Positions 54,504 through 64,000 of a stretch of 64,000 nt of DNA are shown in pieces. Numbering within the stretch: the stretch's first letter is position 1; every line of letters starts with the position of its first letter. Origin of the DNA: Aspidapion aeneum. Its lineage: Eukaryota; Arthropoda; Insecta; Coleoptera; Brentidae. The DNA is taken from NCBI GenBank assembly GCA_963576565.1, contig OY755047.1, positions 11,053,764-11,117,763 on the forward strand, given 5' to 3'. The notes beneath the pieces were generated by a model that did no database searches, was not told the DNA's origin, and saw only the letters and a program-made list of their open reading frames with translations. The position numbers and the translations under genes were made by a program.

Positions 54504-55848
54504 GTGTTTTGAGTTCTGTGATTTCCATAAAAATCGGAGCAATAGTTTAAGAATAATATCCGTCCAAATTTTTTTTTTTTTTTTATTTTGAACCACAGTT
54601 ACAAAGAAAAATGAGTGTATTTGATAATTTATGTCTTTCTATAAAGGATAATGCGATTTTTTCAAATATTAAAAACTAATACTTCTAAAACAATAAAAAT
54701 TATGATAATATGTGTCTAGTAGTAGTACTAAAGTGACTCATATAGTAAATTACCTCCTACTATGACAAACAAAAAAAATTCAAGTTTATAAAAAAAACAA
54801 CGCATCAAAAATAAAAATAAAAAATTATATTTTGTTTTTATTGGTCTAATGACGTCAGCAGAAGTTTCCTATTTAAAAAAATGATTATACCCACTTAGTT
54901 TATTATTGGTCAAAAATTGGACTTTTTTTTATAAAATTTATCATTTAAATAAATGGATTCATAACGGATCTGATATGTTCCTAGCTAGCCTATTACCACA
55001 CTTCAAGTAAAGCCCTGATATATCAGCTTTGAAAAAGTTTTTTGTAAATATCTCAGAACCTGAAGCTCTTACAAAGTTTTTGGTTATAACACAAATTATT
55101 AAGCAAAACGTAGTCTACTATATTCCAAACACCATATATTGATGCGAAGCTCCCATAAAAAGTTATCATTGTTTAAATTTTTTAGTTGTCAAAAAACTGT
55201 CATTAGCATTAATGGATTTTGACCAAAATCTAATCAGCTCGTAAGAGTGTTGAACACTAGTTTGCCTAAACATTACATGAAAATCGGTTCAGCGGTTTAG
55301 GAGCTATCGCGTTACGGACAGATTTACATTCACACACAAACACACAGACAGACATTACAATGATATTGCTAATATATGTCGAAATTCACCCAAATAACAC
55401 ATTTTCGGCGTTATCTCAAAAAAAGAAATTCTTCTTCTCTAGGAAAGTAATAATTATATCAAGTTAGGAAAAAACAACGCATCAAAAATAAAAATTTTAA
55501 ATTATATTTTGTTGTTATTGGTCTTTGCATGTTCTAGTGACGTCAGCAGAAGTTTCCTATTTAAAAAAATGATTATACCTACTCAGTTTAATTTTTTATA
55601 GTCCTGTTTTTGACATTAATATAATTATGGCTCAAAAATTGGACCAATCTTTTTTTTAATAAAATTTATTATTTAAAAAATTAATAAGGACTTCCATTAG
55701 GTAATGATCTATAACGTTTTTTAGCTTGTTTCTACAGGGTGATTATTAATTCGATTTAACTTATTAATAAAAAATAAAATGTAACTAGAACTCTTTACTT
55801 TTTATCGAGTTATTAAAGTTCAAAGATTTTTAAAGTTTTATTTGTATT
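54504..55848. repeat. AT-rich repeat region; repeat C copy 2 bracketed by a direct repeat
   Basis: A direct repeat (ACAACGCATCAAAAATAAAA … ATGACGTCAGCAGAAGTTTC … ATGATTATACC) occurs at 54797-54930 and 55474-55610. Between them, 55090-55460 is a copy of repeat C (see 32790-33160), carrying 'catgaaaatcggttcagcgg' and a short CACA/CAGA tract (55335-55355). The bracketed layout looks like an insertion between duplicated sequence, or a larger repeat with internal duplication. Confidence 0.55.
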
Positions 55849-56623
55849 AGCTCACACATATACTATACTATAGTAGTGTGAGCTATGGTGATCCTAATTT
55901 TTTCGAGAAAAAAAAAGTTGCTCCGATTTCAAAAATTTTTATATATCTTCGCGTTTCAGATGATTTTGAAACTTTTTTGTTGCGCCGTCTGTCTGTCTGT
56001 CTGTCTGTCTGTCTGTATGTCTGTCTGTCTGTCTGTCTGTCTGTGTGTCTGTATGTCTGTCTGTAACGACCAACGCGCATAACTCAAAAACCGCCTGGCC
56101 GATTTTAATGAAATTTGGTACCTAGGCTGGGTCTTGAGTCGAGATGGTCCCATTTAAAAATGAACAAAATCCACCTAACACAAACCAAATAAAAGGGTGG
56201 GGGTAGATTTCAAAAATTAGAGTTTATGTGAAAATATGGCGTGTGTGATATTAAACGAAAGGTAATTGAGTCTGCAGTTAAACAAAATACATTTTAATTT
56301 ATTTAAAAAAAAAGGGTGGGGGTATATTTTAAAAATTAGAGTTTAAGTGAAAATATGGCGTGTGTGATATCAAACGAAAGGTAATTGAGTCCGGACTTTA
56401 ACAAAATACATTTTAGTTTTTGGTTTTTTTGTAAGGGTGGGGGTAGATTTCAAAAATTTGAGTTTAAGTCAAAACATGGCTTGTATGGTATCAAACAAAA
56501 GGTAATTTAGTCTGGAGTTGAATAAAATATATTTCAGTTTTTAGTTATATTAGCTCACACGTACACTATAACTATAGTACCTAGTGTGAGCTTAGGGGCC
56601 CATATATTGGCAGAGTATTTTTT
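55849..56623 (-). mobile_element. Helentron-like element (HINE type), copy 2
   Basis: Begins AGCTCACAC with the terminal hairpin closed by GTGTGAGCT at 55885. Then come (GTCT)n of about 78 bp with a few substitutions (55987-56063), the conserved segment AACGACCAACGCGCATAACT, CAAAAACCGCCTGGCCGATT and TTAATGAAATTTGGTACCTA, three tandem units of about 115 bp, the second hairpin, and the TTGGCAGA end. Opposite orientation to 34427 and 60433. The open frames here are microsatellite translations. Confidence 0.78.
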
Positions 56624-56636
56624 CTGTGTGTTGCTC

Positions 56637-56870
56637 AAAGCCTGTAAAGAACTGGAAAAAATAATAGTAAAAGCAAAAAAAGTTATTAGATGTCTTAACA
56701 GTATTAGCTCACACATATACTATACTATAGTAGTGTGAGCTATGGTGATCCTAATTTTTTCGAGAAAAAAAAAGTTGTTCCGATTTCAAAAATTTTTATA
56801 TATCTTTGCGTTTCAGATGATTTTGAAACTTTTTTGTTGCGCCGTCTGTCTGTCTGTCTGTCTGTCTGTA

Positions 56871-56949
<79 letters not shown>

Positions 56950-57990
56950 ATGTCTGTCTGTAACGACCAACGCGCATAACTCAAAAACCGCTGGGCCGAT
57001 TGCAATGAAATTTGGTACCTAGGCTGGGTCTTGGGTCGAGATGGTCCCATTTAAAAATGAACAAAATCCACCGAACACAAACCAAATAAAAGGGTGGGGG
57101 TAGATTTCAAAAATTAGAGTTTATGTGAAAATATGGCGTGTGTGATATCAAACGAAAGGTAATTGAGTCTGCAGTTAAACAAAATACATTTTAATTTATT
57201 TAAAAAAAAAGGGTGGGGGTATATTTTAAAAATTAGAGTTTAAGTGAAAATATGGCGTGTGTGATATCAAACGAAAGGTAATTGAGTCCCGAGTTTAACA
57301 AAATACATTTTAGTTTTTGTTTTTTTAAGGGTGGGGGTAGATTTTTAAAATTTGAGTTTAAGTCAAAACATGGCTTGTGTGGTATCAAACAAAAGGTAAT
57401 TTAGTCTGGAGTTGAATAAAATATATTTCAGTTTTTAGTTATATTAGTTCAGACGTACACTATAACTATAGTACCTAGTGTGAGCTTAGGGGCCCATATA
57501 TTGGCAGAGTATTTTATATAGCAGAGAGATAAAAAAGAATGTAAAATTTAACCTATATGAAGCAATGGTAAAAAGAACGCTGTTGTATGGAATAGAGACT
57601 TGTCGCGTAACAGAAAAATAAAAAACAAAAATGGAAAGTGTGAAAATGGATGCAATAAGATCAATGAGAATATCTAGAACAGATCAAATAAGAAATGAAA
57701 TCATAAAAGAAAGAAGGAGGGAAGCATAACGGATGACATCACTAAAAGACAACTGATATAGTACGGCCATGAACAACGGATGAACGATGAAAGATTACCA
57801 AAGCAGGTCCCAGATGGGCAACCAATAGGGCGCAGAAAAAGAGGGTATCCTAAACTAGAATGGCAACAGTCAATCCAAAGATCAATGAGTCAAAAAAACC
57901 TGACAGATGATTGTCAGGAGCGAAGGAGGTGGAGAATAGGCGTCGGACAATGTAGAAAAAGGTTCAAAACCGACATATTAGTAGTAGTAG
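56637..57990 (+). pseudogene. LINE ORF2 remnant interrupted by a Helentron-like element
   Basis: The LINE reads …RCLNSI at 56637-56705, is broken by the element at 56706-57507, and resumes at about 57510 with SRDIKKNVKFNLYEAMVKRT then LLYGIETCRVTEK. Other copies read straight through this point ('aacagtattttatggagcag'). The tail MNDERLPKQV…RRKRGYPKLEW and a (TAG)n tract finish it at about 57990. Small deletions and a frameshift (near 57720) are present. Confidence 0.82.
56706..57507 (-). mobile_element. Helentron-like element (HINE type), copy 3, with readable insertion site
   Basis: Same structure as 55849-56623 and near-identical to it, 83 bp away. (GTCT)n is about 118 bp (56844-56961). 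The LINE host gives an empty-site reference: AGTATT stands on both sides of the inserted DNA. However, AAATACTCTGCC-type flanks also occur at the other copies, so part of this may belong to the element rather than be a target duplication. Confidence 0.8.
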
Positions 57991-59338
57991 TTCTCAAAAG
58001 TTTTGGACCCACCGAGTTTCAAAGAACCGCGTTACACTCAATGGTTGTTTTATGTATTTTTCTTGAAAGAGCGATACAAAGGGGTGAGGAGGGCATATAC
58101 ATAATATTCCAATACCCACGGTTACTGCCCATTCATGATGCAAACATGAGGGCCTTGGGGTCTTTAAGCAAGAAAGACCTGATTGGTTGCTTTCAAAGAC
58201 ATATGCATATTATTTCCATATAGTACGTATTATTGCAATACCTACGGTACCTTACGATGCAGAATGCAACAAATTTGAAATAGCAATATCAATGGGCATA
58301 AGTCTATCCTCTTTGCGGTCCTTAAGATAAAACGTCCTGATTGGTTATACTTCTAAGCATGAATATTATTTTATTCTTGTATTCGTTACGTACAGTTGAC
58401 AAAAACTTTATCTATGTAAATTTGGTATCTGTGCATTTTTCGTACCTTTATTTTTGAATGTTTGCATCAAACGCCAACCATTGTGTAAATAGGTAACAGG
58501 GAGTATTGGAATATTGCGTATATGGAGGAGGGAGGGTGGTAAAAAGCTTGAATTTTATGTTATGCAATTTATGAATGTGCCCAAAACAGTGGTGTACCCA
58601 AGGGAAATTTTGAGGTAAGCGGAGCTCGAATATCGCAACCCAAAAATAGAGAGCCAAAAAAACAATAATTGTTTTTTAATAAGACCTTTCCAACGACATT
58701 ATTCGGGAAGGTAAAAATTTTAATGCCAATTAAAAACTATCTAACGGTACTATTTTCTTTGAAAATATTTATTAACAGAAACCAGAACCTGCCAATGATT
58801 AATGCAAAAACAATCTTAAATAATCTTCTAGCTAGAGGCAAAAATACCTACAATAATAATTTATATTTCTCCAACATTCTTTTAAACGAAAAAAAAATCA
58901 ACATTAAACATTATTAGCAAAAAGCAAAAATTATGCTAATAATGTATACGTGTTTTAAAGGAAGGTTGGTTCTCGCTTACTTAGAACAAATTATTTGAAG
59001 TAGAGAGATTTGGAAAATTAAAACACTTATACGTAAACGCAACTGGATTTGTAAATGGCAACTGCGGCTCATAATTTTCAGCTTGTTCATAGTTTCAAGC
59101 AAGTTTTTTTCATCTAACATTGCCACCCACGCAGGATCACTTCGTGGATTGTTCATAAAAAGACAAATAAAGCAAAAAAAGCATTTCGTTTTTCACAACC
59201 GCACAACCAGTTTTCAGCATCGTATAATTTTTTATTACTTGCACTAAAATTTTGGTTAATTTTTAGGATATTTAGCTCCGGTCTATATGGCCCTAAAGAT
59301 TTTATTTGTAATGGAAGTTCATAAGTCAAGTATTCTTA
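57991..59338. other. unclassified DNA, one diverged duplication
   Basis: 'gacctgattggttgctttca' (58177) and 'gtcctgattggttatacttct' (58335) open two diverged segments with similar sequence after them. Otherwise nothing. Near 58588 a CAGTGGTGTACCC end resembles a hAT MITE terminus without a partner. Confidence 0.45.
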
Positions 59339-59640
59339 TTCCATTCCATTCCATTCTTTCTTTTATGATCTCATTTCTTATGTGATCTATTCTAGATATT
59401 CTCATTGCATCCATTTCGACACTTTCCATTTTTGTTTTGTATTTTTCTGTTACGCGACAAGTTTCTATTCCATACAACAGCGTGCTTTTGACCATTGTTT
59501 CATATATGTTAAATTCTACATTCTTTTTTTCTCTCTGCTCCATAAAATACTGTTAAGACATCCAATAACTTTTTTTGCTTTTACTATTCTTTTTTCTTTT
59601 TTCCAATTCTTTACAGTCTGTTTCTGTCTTATCAAATGTG
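59339..59640 (-). pseudogene. LINE ORF2 fragment, minus strand
   Basis: The minus frame reads FNIYETMVKSTLLYGIETCR, VTEKYKTKMESVEMDAMRIS and RIDHIRNEIIKERM, and the segment before it encodes the thumb region. Same family as 11011 and 28491. Truncated at both ends, and the usual basic tail and (TAG)n are absent. The 3' end gives way to a (CATTC)n patch (59340-59357). Confidence 0.78.
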
Positions 59641-60103
59641 ACACCGGTATTTATTTCCATTTTGAAAACAAACAATGGACACGTAACCGGCAAGGCTTTT
59701 AACTACTGACCTACCCCAAATCAAAACAAACTCATACATCTTCAGTAAGGATAGAACCGGCAATACGTAGGCAGGGCAACGAACATTTTCGCACTATGAA
59801 TATGGCCGACGTCAACTAATACAAACATTCCTTCCGCATCCGCGTGAGCACAGCCCAGACACCGCTGAAAAACGGGTGAAATTGAAATTTTGTCCCGCGC
59901 GGTGCTGCCGGCTTGTAATTATTTACGGTAAAAAAGTTTACCCAAATAATCGACTTTTGTTAACCACAGATTAAAAAAAAGAAGAAGACATGTCGTTCGG
60001 AAAGATTTAACTTTTTTTAAACAAATCAATTGAAAATACTGTTTGTTGTCTAGTTTTGGGAGGGCACTGCCCCGTTGCCCTCCCTGTAGCAGCCGCCACT
60101 GCC
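59641..60103. other. unclassified DNA
   Basis: No gene or terminal repeat supported. Confidence 0.4.
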
Positions 60104-60305
60104 GGGCACTATTCTGACAGTTTCGTATTATAATAACAGCTGTCTTCTTTCAAAATTAGGCATTTGTGTATTATAAGAGCCCGAATTAATAGTGCCGCCA
60201 TTATTAATGGAAAATAAACGACTGGATTTAAAAGTTCCATTTTGGTATGTCAATGGAAAACTGTCAGAATAGTGCCCAGCACTATTGTTGGCTGGCTTTA
60301 TTAAG
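60104..60305 (+). mobile_element. MITE with GGGCACTATTCTGACAG ends, copy 1
   Basis: GGGCACTATTCTGACAGTTT (60104) is repeated inverted at the right (AACTGTCAGAATAGTGCCC, ending 60277), and the right side extends to AATAGTGC/GGCTGGCTTTATT. Interior marks 'aacagctgtcttctttcaaa' and 'aatagtgccgccattattaat' match the inverted copy at 63488-63742. The left outer end appears truncated. Confidence 0.75.
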
Positions 60306-60432
60306 ATAAGCATAACACAAACGTTAATTTAGTAGTTTCCCACTCCTTCAACTTTTTGTTTATTTATTTTTATTAGATTTATGGCTTTTACAAACCAAAC
60401 TACCGATTTTTAGTAAAAAGTTCGACTGCATT

Positions 60433-61173
60433 AAAAATACTCTGCCAATATATGGGCCCCTAAGCTCACACTAGGTACTATAGTTATAGTGTATGTGCGA
60501 GCTAATGAAACTAAAACCTGAAATATATCTTACTCAACTCCAGACTAAATTACCTTTTGTTTGATACCACACAACCCATGTTTTGACTTAAACTCAAATT
60601 TTTGAAATCTACCCCCACCCTTAAAAAAACAAAAACTAAAATGTATTTTGTTTAACTTCGGACTTAATTACCTTTCGTTTGATACCACACACGCCATATT
60701 TTCACGTAAACTCTAATTTTTGAAATCTACCCCCACCCTTTTTGAAAAAAAAACTAAAATGTATTTTGTTTAACTCCATACTTAATTATCTTTCGTTTAA
60801 TATCACACACGCCATATTTTCACATAAACTCTAATTTTTGAAATCTACCTCCACCTTTACTTGGCTTGTGTTCGGTGGATTTTGTTCATTTTTAAATCGG
60901 ACCATCTCGACCCAAGACCCAGGCTAGGTACCAAATTTCATTGCAATCGGGCAAGCGGTTTTTGAGTTATGCGCGTTGGTCGTTACAGACAGACATACAG
61001 ACAGACAGACATACAGACAGACAGACAGACAGACACCACAACAAAAAAGTTTCAAAATCATCTGAAACGCAAAGATATATAAAATTTTTTGAAATTGGAG
61101 CAACTTTTTTTTCTCGAAAAAATTAGGATCACCATAGCTCACACTACTGTAGTATAGTATATGTGTGAGCTAA
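60433..61173 (+). mobile_element. Helentron-like element (HINE type), copy 4
   Basis: Starts with the TCTGCCAATATATGGGCCCC end, has the left hairpin, three tandem units of about 115 bp (60540-60860), the conserved CGGTTTTTGAGTTATGCGCG segment, a short (CAGA)n (about 51 bp, 60986-61036), and ends at the terminal hairpin AGCTCACAC…GTGTGAGCT. It keeps the segment between the tandem units and the microsatellite that copy 1 (34427) has lost. Confidence 0.8.
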
Positions 61174-61383
61174 AAAGAATACAAAACTAACCTTAAAAAA
61201 TAACGGTAACATTAAAGGCAACCACTGTAAGTATCAGGCGCCGTTACCGTAAGTAACAAAAAGGGGTGAGAATCTGCTATTGCGCAGACTCAGTAATAAC
61301 AATAACGGTAACAATGTGTAAAATACGCGACCCAAAATGTCCCTATTACTGCCAGTCTTATTTTAGAATTTCCTATTTAAAGT

Positions 61384-63150
61384 ATCATTTACGGTAAAAA
61401 ACCGTAGGTAATAAACAAATTTGATAAAATTATCAAATCAAAAGGCGAAGGCGATTGAGGACTGTCCTAAAATTATGTAATGCTCTAGGGGGGAGGGGGG
61501 TTTCGGCCTTGCGTTACACTCAATATTTTTTTAAGTTTTTTTTAAAGTATCATTTACGGTAAAAAACCGTAGGTAGTAAACAAATTTTATAAAATTATCA
61601 AATCATAAGGCGAAGGCGATTAGGGACTGTCCTTAAATTATGTAAATATGTTTTGGCCTTGCGTTACACTCAATATTTTTTTTAATGTTTATTTTTAAGT
61701 ATCATTTACGGTAAAAACCGTAGGTAATAAACAAATTTGATAAAATTATCAAATCAAAAGGCGAAGGCGATTGGGGACTGTCCTAAAATTATGTAATGCT
61801 CTAGGGGGGAGGGGGGTTTCGGCCTTGCGTTACACTCAATATTTTTTTAAGTTTTTTTTAAAGTATCATTTACGGTAAAAAACCGTAGGTAGTAAACAAA
61901 TTTTATAAAATTATCAAATCATAAGGCGAAGGCGATTAGGGACTGTCCTTAAATTATGTAAATATGTTTTGGCCTTGCGTTACACTCAATATTTTTTTAA
62001 TGTTTATTTTTAAGTATCATTTACGGTAAAAACCGTAGGTAATAAACAAATTTGATAAAATTATCAAATCAAAAGGCGAAGGCGATTGGGGACTGTCCTA
62101 AAATTATGTAATGCTCTAGGAGGGAGGGGGGTTTCGGCCTTGCGTTACACTCAATATTTTTTTAAGTTTTTTTTTAAGTATCATTTACGGTAAAAAACCG
62201 TAGGTAGTAAACAAATTTTATAAAATTATCAAATCATAAGGCGAAGGCGATTAGGGACTGTCCTTAAATTATGTAATTATGTTTTGGCCTTGCGTTACAC
62301 TCAATATTTTTTTAATGTTTATTTTTAAGTATCATTTACGGTAAAAAACCGTAGGTAATAAACAAATTTTATAAAATTATCAAATCATAAGGCGAAGGCG
62401 ATTAGGGACTGTCCTTAAATTATGTAATGCTCTAAGGGGGAGGGGGGTTTTGGCATTGCGTTACACTCAATATTTTCTTAATGTTTTTTTAAGTATCATT
62501 TACGGTAAAAAACCGTAGGTAATAAACAAATTTTATAAAATTATCAAATCATAAGGCGAAGGCGATTAGGGACTCTCCTTAAATTATGTAATGCTCTAAG
62601 GGGGAGGGGGGATTTGTCCTTGCGTTACACTCAATATTTTTTAATGTTTTTTTTAAGTATCATTTACGGTAAAAAACCGTAGGTAATAGACAAATTTGAT
62701 AAAATTATCAAATCAAAAGGCGAAGGCGATTGGGGACTGTCCTTAAATTATGTAATGCTCTAGGGGGGGAGGGGGGTTTTGGCCTTGCGTTACACTCAAT
62801 ATTTTTTAATGGTTTTTTTTGAAGTATCATTTACGGTAAAAAACCGTAGGTCATAAACAAATTTGATAAAATTATCAAATCATAAGGCGAAGGCGATTAG
62901 GGACTGTCCTTAAATTATGTAATGCTCTAAGGGGGAGGGGGGTTTTGGCCTTGCGTTACACTCAATATTTTTTTAATGTTTTTTTTAAAGTATCATTTAG
63001 GGTAAAAAACCGTAGGTCATAAACAAATTTGATAAAATTATCAAATCAAAAGGCGAAGGCGATTGGGGACTGTCCTTAAATTATGTAATGCTCTATGGGG
63101 GTTTTGGCCTTGCGTTCTACTCAATATTTTTTTAATGTGTTTTTCTTAAA
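61384..63150. repeat. satellite array, 11 units, with a two-unit higher order
   Basis: ATCATTTACGGTAAAAA starts at 61384, 61549, 61701, 61865, 62016, 62180, 62331, 62495, 62659, 62826 and 62992. The spacing is 165, 152, 164, 151, 164, 151, 164, 164, 167, 166. Long units carry 'tgctctagggggga' plus a G-rich run; short units read 'aatatgttttggcc' instead. The long-short pair repeats three times, then only long units follow. Each unit holds two small palindromes, TTTACGGT…ACCGTAGG and TTTGATAAAATTATCAAA. Degenerates at about 63110-63150. No coding capacity. Confidence 0.97.
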
Positions 63151-63487
63151 AATGCGTTACGGGGGGGGGAGTCAAAAATCCTGTATTTTTGCGTTACGTT
63201 ATTTAAGGACGTTTCCTTAGAATCTCTCTAAAATCGTGTGGATCTAAAAGTGTGGATATTCAAAAAACTGGTTACCGTTTTTAATTTATATAAACGTTTC
63301 ATATTTTAAAATTCTATTAGAAGCTTTTTGTTAATGTGTCAATAAATTTGTGACGTAGGCAGGGTCAACATTTGCAGAGAGATCTTTTTTTTTCGGTCAT
63401 GAAGGCAAACAAAAAATAATTGTAATAAAATATATAGTTTGAAGTAAAAATATGAGAAAAATCTTACAGGGGAATAGGGACATATTG
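63151..63487. other. unclassified DNA
   Basis: Starts with a G-run (about 63161). Nothing else recognised. Confidence 0.4.
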
Positions 63488-63742
63488 CAATAAGGCCAGG
63501 CAGTAATAGTGTCGGGCACTAATCTGACAGTTTTCCATAGAAAACTGACAGTTGATCTTTCAAAACTGACATACCAAATTCGAATTTATACCTCCAGTTT
63601 ATTTGCTATTAATAATGGCGGCACTATTAATTCCTGCTCTTATAAGACACAAAGGACTAATTTTGAAAGAAGACAGCTGTTCTTATAATGCGAAACTGTC
63701 AGAATAGTGCCCGTCACAATTAGTGCCTGGATTTATTGCAAT
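63488..63742 (-). mobile_element. MITE with GGGCACTATTCTGACAG ends, copy 2 (complete)
   Basis: Left outer end GCAATAAGGCCAGGCAGTAA and its near-inverse at the right (TTAGTGCCTGGATTTATTGC), then inner repeats TCGGGCACT…AGTGCCCGTC. Inverted relative to copy 1 at 60104. It preserves both outer ends and so defines the element at about 255 bp. No coding capacity. Confidence 0.78.
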
Positions 63743-64000
63743 AATTCCCTATTAAGTACTAAGGATAATTATTGTTTAAAAAAATGGCGCCGCAGGTCAC
63801 ACTCTTTCTAATGCAATGGCAGATCCAGGGGGGCTATAGGGGTCCGACCCCCTTCTTGACATGTCAATGCATATAGCGCAACTTTTTATAAATATGCATT
63901 TTTAAAAAAAATTCTCAAAAATTAACATTTTTAAATAATTTTATACAAAAACTACTTTCTTTTCGATTTTTTTTTGTTAATATAGAAATATAGGGAGCGT
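63743..64000. other. window edge, possible start of a hAT-like MITE
   Basis: GCAATGGCAGATCCAGGGGG near 63814 resembles the CAGTGGCGGATCC terminus seen at 47990. The other end would lie beyond the window. Confidence 0.35.

Noticed and set aside
61384..63150. CRISPR-like array (regular repeat with spacing)
   Set aside because: Units are 151-167 bp and similar along their whole length, with no unique spacers; it is a eukaryotic satellite.

Overview
This window looks like arthropod, most likely insect, nuclear DNA. It is strongly AT-rich, has no operons or ribosome-binding sites, and is almost entirely interspersed repeats: decayed non-LTR retrotransposons (RTE-like, jockey-like, an RNase H-bearing lineage, and a LINE with a (TAG)n tail), a Penelope-like remnant, an irritans-type mariner, pogo-like, hAT-like and PIF/Harbinger-like elements, Helentron-like elements carrying (GTCT)n, long hairpin elements and a satellite array. 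I saw no complete conventional host gene. Two short stretches (51231-51289 minus, 52322-52588 plus) are the only candidate host exons, and neither is proven.

Layout. 1-6300: AT-rich sequence with two hAT-type MITEs and a dead mariner (1890-3159). 6333-8076: a tyrosine-recombinase (YR) element, 385-codon frame at 6714-7871, bracketed by palindromes. 8390-9429: a Harbinger-like element with a broken MADF gene. 9502-10613: a long-hairpin element. 11011-11700: a LINE tail. 11840-13785: a second YR element whose gene (391 codons, one intron, minus strand) looks intact. 13980-18145: a tandem-repeat MITE, a Harbinger-like element with an intact-looking MADF exon, and a pogo-like element with nested insertions. 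19126-25000: foldback elements, orphan palindromes and a large palindrome with a duplicated arm. 25505-33160: LINE fragments. 34427-36191: a Helentron-like element whose microsatellite has grown to about 1.2 kb. 36535-44692: duplications, a large foldback element, RTE copies with nested hairpins, and a Penelope remnant. 45173-57990: more LINEs and MITEs, with two Helentron-like elements. 60104-63742: a satellite array flanked by inverted copies of one MITE.

The most interesting signal is the YR pair. Both genes carry the R...HxxR...W...Y catalytic layout and a shared C-terminal ITNNNN motif. Each is flanked on the left by tandem short palindromes and on the right by a foldback of about 125-135 bp. 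The stem sequence is private to each element (CTTTCCCGCAC versus GGGACTAAAA), yet the foldbacks share a core close to AAAGTGATACTTT. The genes point in opposite directions relative to these ends. A third, orphan pair of palindromes of the same style lies at 20029-20065. This suggests retrotranscription-free YR elements with co-diversifying recombination sites, possibly with an invertible interior. That is an inference from two copies.
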